Assembly: GCA_005888955.1 (NCBI GenBank)
Contig: VBCS01000351.1
Coordinates: 1-9,942, forward strand
Direction of reading: 5' to 3'
Source: Betaproteobacteria bacterium
GTDB taxonomy: Bacteria > Pseudomonadota > Gammaproteobacteria > Burkholderiales > Casimicrobiaceae
DNA length: 9,942 bases
Positions 7,291 through 9,942 of the stretch are shown here, one piece after another. The number at the start of each line of letters is the position of its first letter. The first letter of the stretch is position 1. Made by a program: the position numbers and the translations under genes. Below the pieces are notes generated by a model. That model saw only the letters and a list, made by a program, of their open reading frames with translations. It searched no databases and was not told the origin of the DNA.

Positions 7291-7291
7291 T
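7286..7291 (+). promoter_or_regulatory. -10-like TATAAT for the ferredoxin operon
   Basis: A consensus TATAAT overlaps the VanZ-gene stop codon (TAA at 7288-7290). The expected start of transcription would be at about 7297-7299, exactly where the 15-bp inverted repeat begins. No recognisable -35 hexamer lies 16-18 bp upstream, so activity would depend on an activator or on the -10 alone. Chance occurrence is possible, but a perfect match in so GC-rich a sequence, just before an operon, is suggestive. Confidence 0.45.
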
Positions 7292-7296
7292 CTTTT

Positions 7297-7329
7297 GTTA
7301 TTGCGTCACGCACAGCGTGACGCAATAAC
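7297..7329. repeat. Perfect 15-bp inverted repeat with 3-nt spacer
   Basis: The left arm GTTATTGCGTCACGC (7297-7311) and right arm GCGTGACGCAATAAC (7315-7329) are exact reverse complements around ACA. The repeat lies between the TATAAT and the ferredoxin start. It lacks a T-tract on the 3' side in either direction (plus strand continues TTGCCG; minus strand continues AAAAG), so it does not look like an intrinsic terminator. It may be an operator, a hairpin at the 5' end of the mRNA or a dispersed palindromic repeat. Confidence 0.85.
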
Positions 7330-7330
7330 T

Positions 7331-7372
7331 TGCCGCGTTGAACTCGGTGCTGAAGCGCCGGTTAACGCGGCA
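7331..7372 (+). promoter_or_regulatory. Long imperfect stem-loop in the ferredoxin leader
   Basis: TGCCGCGTTGAAC (7331-7343) pairs with GTTAACGCGGCA (7361-7372) apart from one bulged G at 7340. Inside, CGGTGC (7345-7350) pairs with GCGCCG (7355-7360) with one G-U pair and closes on a TGAA tetraloop. This makes an 18-bp, two-bulge hairpin immediately after the 15-bp repeat. It ends 23 nt before the ferredoxin ATG, which has no visible Shine-Dalgarno. A leader regulatory RNA is possible. I do not recognise a known riboswitch class. Confidence 0.5.
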
Positions 7373-7395
7373 TCACCTCACCGCGCTGTCTCGCA

Positions 7396-7704
7396 ATGGG
7401 TTATTACAAGCGCCACGTTTTTTTCTGCTGCAACCAGCGCGAGCCGCTGGAGGCGTGCTGCAACGATCACGGCGCGCTCGAAATGCAGGCCTACGCCAAG
7501 CAGCGCAGCAAGAGCTTACGTATGGACGACAAGGGCAAGGTGCGCATCAACAAGGCCGGCTGTCTCGATCGTTGCAACGAAGGGCCAATACTCGTCGTCT
7601 ACCCCGATGCAGCCCGGTACACCTACGTCGACAAGCATGACGTCGAAGAAATCATCGATTCGCACGTCGTACACGGCCGAATCGTCGAGAGGCTCAAAAT
7701 TTGA
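7396..7704 (+). CDS. Thioredoxin-like [2Fe-2S] ferredoxin
   Basis: This 102-residue cytoplasmic electron carrier has the thioredoxin-like [2Fe-2S] ferredoxin fold (Shethna/NuoE-like). It begins MGYYKRHVFFCCNQRE. Likely cluster ligands by family pattern are C11 in the F-C-x-N-Q-R motif, C22 in the C-C pair, and C56 and C60 in N-K-A-G-C-L-D-R-C-N-E-G-P. The V-V-Y-P and Y-T-Y-V-D strands and the G-R-I-V-E-R-L ending are also typical, and length is normal. Extra cysteines at 12 and 21 adjoin the presumed ligands. No Shine-Dalgarno precedes the ATG at 7396, and the leader is strongly structured. The stop overlaps the next start (TTGA), so it is coupled to the hydrolase gene. The redox partner is unknown. 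Confidence 0.9.
   Translation: MGYYKRHVFFCCNQREPLEACCNDHGALEMQAYAKQRSKSLRMDDKGKVRINKAGCLDRCNEGPILVVYPDAARYTYVDKHDVEEIIDSHVVHGRIVERLKI
7687..7692 (+). promoter_or_regulatory. Shine-Dalgarno supporting a TTG start
   Basis: GAGAGG inside the end of the ferredoxin gene lies 8 nt before the TTG at 7701. It supports that rare start codon for the hydrolase; I saw no upstream ATG or GTG in the same frame between the stop near 7638 and 7701. Confidence 0.6.
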
Positions 7705-8231
7705 TCGGGCTGGTAGCGCACCCCCACCCGCTTCAGGGCGGGACGCTCGACAACAAGGTGGCGCAGACACTCGCGAAGACGTTCGTGGCGCTTGGCTACG
7801 TCGGCGTGAGGTTCAACTTCCGCGGCGCGGGCAAGAGCGAAGGGGAGTTCGATGACGGCGTCGGTGAAACCGACGATGCGCTGGCGGCGCTGGCGTTCGC
7901 GCGAAGCGAGTTTCCCGCATTGGCGGCGACACCCCCCGTGCTCGCCGGCTTTTCTTTCGGGTGCTTTGTACAAGCCCGGGTCGCCCACATCGTAACACCC
8001 CAGCGGATGGTGCTGGTCGGGCCGGCGGTGAAGCGCTTCGCCGTCGATGCCGTTCCTACCGACACCATCGTGATCCATGGCGAAGACGACGACGTCGTCG
8101 CGCTCGCCGACGTTCTCGCGTGGGCACGTCCGCAACATCTGCCGATCGTCGTGTTTCCTGATTGCGGCCACTTCTTCCATGGCCGGCTGCCACAGCTGCA
8201 GCGCGTCATCATCGGAATGTGGCAGCGATGA
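7701..8231 (+). CDS. Small cytoplasmic alpha/beta-hydrolase (COG2945-like)
   Basis: This 176-residue alpha/beta-hydrolase is of the short, lidless type. Landmarks are A-H-P-H-P-L-Q-G-G-T-L-D-N-K (6-19), R-F-N-F-R-G-A-G-K-S (37-46), the nucleophile elbow G-F-S-F-G with S85, H-G-E-D-D-D-V-V (126-133) holding the acid, and catalytic H157 in D-C-G-H-F-F-H-G. No signal peptide is present. The start is TTG at 7701, in a TTGA overlap with the ferredoxin stop, supported by GAGAGG 8 nt upstream. Relatives as I remember them usually carry 20-40 more residues with two beta-strands before the H-P-H-P motif, so this protein is short at the N-terminus. It ends in an ATGA overlap with the ATPase gene. The substrate is unknown. 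Confidence 0.85.
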   Translation: MIGLVAHPHPLQGGTLDNKVAQTLAKTFVALGYVGVRFNFRGAGKSEGEFDDGVGETDDALAALAFARSEFPALAATPPVLAGFSFGCFVQARVAHIVTPQRMVLVGPAVKRFAVDAVPTDTIVIHGEDDDVVALADVLAWARPQHLPIVVFPDCGHFFHGRLPQLQRVIIGMWQR

Positions 8232-9154
8232 ACGTGAATGACGTGCCGGTGCTTTCGGTATCGGGCCTGCGCAAGTCCTACGGCAACCACGAGGTCGTGC
8301 GCGGGCTCGACTTCGCGATCCGCCGCGGTGAGTGCTTCGGACTGCTAGGGCCGAACGGCGCAGGCAAGACGACGACGCTTCGCTGCTGCCTCGGCCTGAT
8401 CGACTCCAACGCCGGCACGATCACGCTGGTCGGTGAGCCGGTGCCCAAGGCGGCCCGTGAGGCGCGTGTTCGTGTCGGCGTCGTGCCGCAGATGGACAAC
8501 ATCGACCCGGACTTCACCGTGGCCGAAAACCTGATCATCTACGGTCGCTATTTCCGCATGCCCGATGCACTGATCAACGAGCGCATCCCCCGGCTGCTCG
8601 AGTTCGCGGGCCTCGCCACCAAGGGCGATGCCAACATCCGGACCCTGTCCGGCGGGATGAAGCGTCGTCTGACCCTTGCGCGTGCGCTGGTCAACGATCC
8701 GGAGCTTCTGATCCTCGACGAGCCGACGACCGGCCTCGACCCGCAGGCGCGGCACCTGATCTGGGACGGGCTGAGGCAGCTTCTTTCGCAGGGCAAGACG
8801 ATTCTCCTGACGACGCACTTCATGGACGAGGCCGAGCGGCTATGCACGCGGCTCGCCGTCATCGACCACGGCCGGATGATCGCGAGCGATTCGCCGCGGG
8901 CGTTGATCGCCACGCACGTCGAGCCCGAGGTCATCGAGGTGTATGGCGACGAAGCGCGAACCTGGGCGACGACACGCGGCCGACAGCTCGCCGACCGCCT
9001 GGAGCTCGCCGGCGAAACCGCGTTCTGCTACGCACGCGATGCGGCACCGCTGCTCGCCGACCTCGGGCACGCCCCTGGCGTGCGCTATTTGCATCGGCCG
9101 GCGAATCTCGAAGATTTATTCATCAAGTTGACGGGGCGTGAGTTGCGCGACTGA
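8228..9154 (+). CDS. NodI-type (ABC-2) ABC transporter ATPase
   Basis: This 308-residue ATPase resembles NodI, the ATP-binding half of the rhizobial NodIJ lipochitooligosaccharide exporter, and related ABC-2 export ATPases (DrrA-like). Motifs are Walker A G-P-N-G-A-G-K-T-T (41-49), Q88 in V-V-P-Q-M-D-N, signature L-S-G-G-M (140-144), Walker B L-L-I-L-D-E-P (160-166) and H197 in L-T-T-H-F-M-D-E-A-E. NodI-like marks include A-R-H-L-I-W-D, the G-E-T-A-F-C-Y stretch and a C-terminal R-P-A-N-L-E-D-L-F-I-K-L-T-G-R-E. The gene starts at the ATG of an ATGA overlap. The NodJ-type permease that usually follows is absent; an inverted repeat and a convergent gene come next. NodI homologues occur in many non-nodulating proteobacteria, so nodulation should not be inferred and no symbol is given. 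Confidence 0.9.
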   Translation: MNVNDVPVLSVSGLRKSYGNHEVVRGLDFAIRRGECFGLLGPNGAGKTTTLRCCLGLIDSNAGTITLVGEPVPKAAREARVRVGVVPQMDNIDPDFTVAENLIIYGRYFRMPDALINERIPRLLEFAGLATKGDANIRTLSGGMKRRLTLARALVNDPELLILDEPTTGLDPQARHLIWDGLRQLLSQGKTILLTTHFMDEAERLCTRLAVIDHGRMIASDSPRALIATHVEPEVIEVYGDEARTWATTRGRQLADRLELAGETAFCYARDAAPLLADLGHAPGVRYLHRPANLEDLFIKLTGRELRD

Positions 9155-9155
9155 T

Positions 9156-9227
9156 TTGTAAGTCCGAATTCATTCGCACGTTCACGTTAGTTGCAGCACG
9201 GCCGGCCGAATGAATTCGGCCCTACAA
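9156..9227. repeat. 21-nt inverted repeat between convergent genes
   Basis: The arm at 9156-9176 (TTGTAAGTCCGAATTCATTC, then G) is the reverse complement of the arm at 9207-9227 with two mismatches. A 30-nt spacer separates the arms and contains a tandem CACGTT-CACGTT at 9177-9188. Each arm is itself a near palindrome around GAATTC, and the right one can fold as GGCCGAAT-GA-ATTCGGCC (9203/9205-9221). There is no T-tract after either side, so a plain intrinsic terminator is unlikely. It looks like a dispersed palindromic repeat or small non-autonomous element. Its right arm supplies the last codons of the amidohydrolase, including the TAG stop at 9224-9222. Confidence 0.8.
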
Positions 9228-9942
9228 GCCGAAGATCCGCAACGCATTGCCGCCGCGCACCTTGTCGCGCGCCGCATCCGATAGCGCGTTGACGCGCTTG
9301 AGGCAACCCGGCATGTCGCCGATGGTATGCGGATAATCCGAGCCGTACACGACGTTGTCGGCGCCGAAGGTCTTCACGCACAGCTCGAGCACGTCGGGCG
9401 AGAACACAACCGCGTCGGCGTAGATCTGCGGCAGGTACTCCGAAGGGCGGACGGAGATTTTCTCGCGGCACGCAGGGATGTTGTCATAGCACTGATCCAT
9501 GCGCGAGACAAGGTACGGCAGCGCGCCGCCGCCGTGCGCCGCGATGATTCGGAGCCCGCGATAGCGGTCGAAGAAACCGTCGTAGATCATGCGCGCGATG
9601 GCGAGCGAGGTGTCGAAGGTGAAGCCGAGCGACGCGGTCAGCTGGAAGCGAACCATGTCCATCTCGGCGACGCCGGGTGGCGCCGTCGGATGCACGAGCA
9701 CCGGCAATGACCTGGCGTCGATCGCTTGCCAGATCGGCTCGAATGCGGGATCCGTGAGCGACTTCCCGTCGACGTTCGCCAGCACCATCACGCCCGACGC
9801 GCCGGCGGCGAGCGCGCGCTCGAGCTCAGCCAGCGCGCGCTCGGGGTATTGCCACGGCAGCGACGCGAGCCAGCGAATCCGGCCGGGATGAGCGGTGCGC
9901 GCGGCGGCCATGTCGTCGTTCATGACACGCGCCGCCTGCAGG
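9222..9942 (-). CDS. ACMSD-like amidohydrolase, C-terminal part
   Basis: The last 239 codons or so of an amidohydrolase (Amidohydro_2 / COG2159, relatives of 2-amino-3-carboxymuconate-6-semialdehyde decarboxylase) are present; the 5' end lies beyond the window. Counting from the Met at 9923, L-V-H-P-T-A-P-P-G holds a probable metal ligand at H78, A-A-H-G-G-G holds H130, and Y-G-S-D-Y-P-H holds the catalytic/metal Asp at 196. The frame stays open to the edge (L-Q-A-A-R-V before that Met), and family members need the N-terminal H-x-H, so this Met is internal. Family enzymes perform non-oxidative decarboxylation or hydrolysis of aromatic-ring-derived acids; the exact substrate cannot be told. 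The gene converges on the ATPase and ends inside the inverted repeat. Confidence 0.87.
   Translation of the reverse strand, partial: LQAARVMNDDMAAARTAHPGRIRWLASLPWQYPERALAELERALAAGASGVMVLANVDGKSLTDPAFEPIWQAIDARSLPVLVHPTAPPGVAEMDMVRFQLTASLGFTFDTSLAIARMIYDGFFDRYRGLRIIAAHGGGALPYLVSRMDQCYDNIPACREKISVRPSEYLPQIYADAVVFSPDVLELCVKTFGADNVVYGSDYPHTIGDMPGCLKRVNALSDAARDKVRGGNALRIFGL

Noticed and set aside
7297..7329. Rho-independent terminator for the VanZ gene
   Set aside because: The stem is strong, but no T-run follows it on either strand. It also follows rather than precedes a -10-like box.
7373..7380. TCACCTCA, resembling the 3' tail of 16S rRNA (anti-Shine-Dalgarno)
   Set aside because: The match is only about 8 nt with no accompanying rRNA sequence. 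It could pair with a Shine-Dalgarno, but none is visible nearby, so it is treated as chance.
7295..7855. Plus-strand frame beginning in the palindrome
   Set aside because: It overlaps the ferredoxin and hydrolase genes out of frame and encodes a Ser/Thr/Arg-rich sequence with no family match.
8228..9154. Nodulation function for the NodI-like ATPase
   Set aside because: No nodABC, nodJ or other symbiosis gene is present. NodI-like ATPases are widespread in bacteria that do not nodulate.
9187..9471. Minus-strand frame across the end of the amidohydrolase and the repeat
   Set aside because: It is out of frame with the conserved Y-G-S-D-Y-P-H-containing protein and Arg-rich, and is best read as a shadow.

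Overview
The window is GC-rich (roughly two thirds G+C by eye), tightly packed and full of short overlaps between genes. Together with the protein families present, this points to a proteobacterium. Betaproteobacterium is my best guess, inferred from the general look of the proteins and not from any marker gene. I see no rRNA, tRNA, CRISPR array, transposase or phage gene.

Layout. (1) Positions 1-1059, minus strand: an exported alpha/beta-hydrolase followed 31 nt later by the first 40 codons of a secreted protein that runs off the left edge. (2) Positions 1060-1209: a 150-nt divergent intergenic region with an extended -10 promoter candidate reading right. (3) Positions 1210-7290, plus strand: a seven-gene co-directional run. 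It contains a PotABCD-type ABC importer (ATPase, two EAA-loop permeases, periplasmic binding protein), two GNAT acetyltransferases and a VanZ-family membrane protein, with junctions of 11 nt or less or overlapping. (4) Positions 7286-7395: a -10-like TATAAT, a perfect 15-bp inverted repeat and a second long stem-loop, in front of the next operon. (5) Positions 7396-9154, plus strand: a thioredoxin-like [2Fe-2S] ferredoxin, a small alpha/beta-hydrolase and a NodI-type ABC ATPase. Both internal junctions are 4-nt stop/start overlaps. (6) Positions 9156-9227: a long inverted repeat between convergent genes. (7) Positions 9222-9942, minus strand: the C-terminal part of an ACMSD-like amidohydrolase whose 5' end lies beyond the right edge.

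How the genes may work together. The first operon imports a small organic cation or related solute. Its binding protein belongs to the PotD/PotF family, but several polyamine-contacting positions look substituted, so the substrate is open. Two GNAT enzymes in the same run could modify an imported amine, which is inference only. The second operon combines a redox protein, a hydrolase and an export-type ATPase that lacks its usual adjacent permease. The least explained parts are the structured leader before the ferredoxin gene, the unpartnered NodI-like ATPase, the altered binding-protein pocket and the terminal inverted repeat. None of these proves a new system; they are the places to look.
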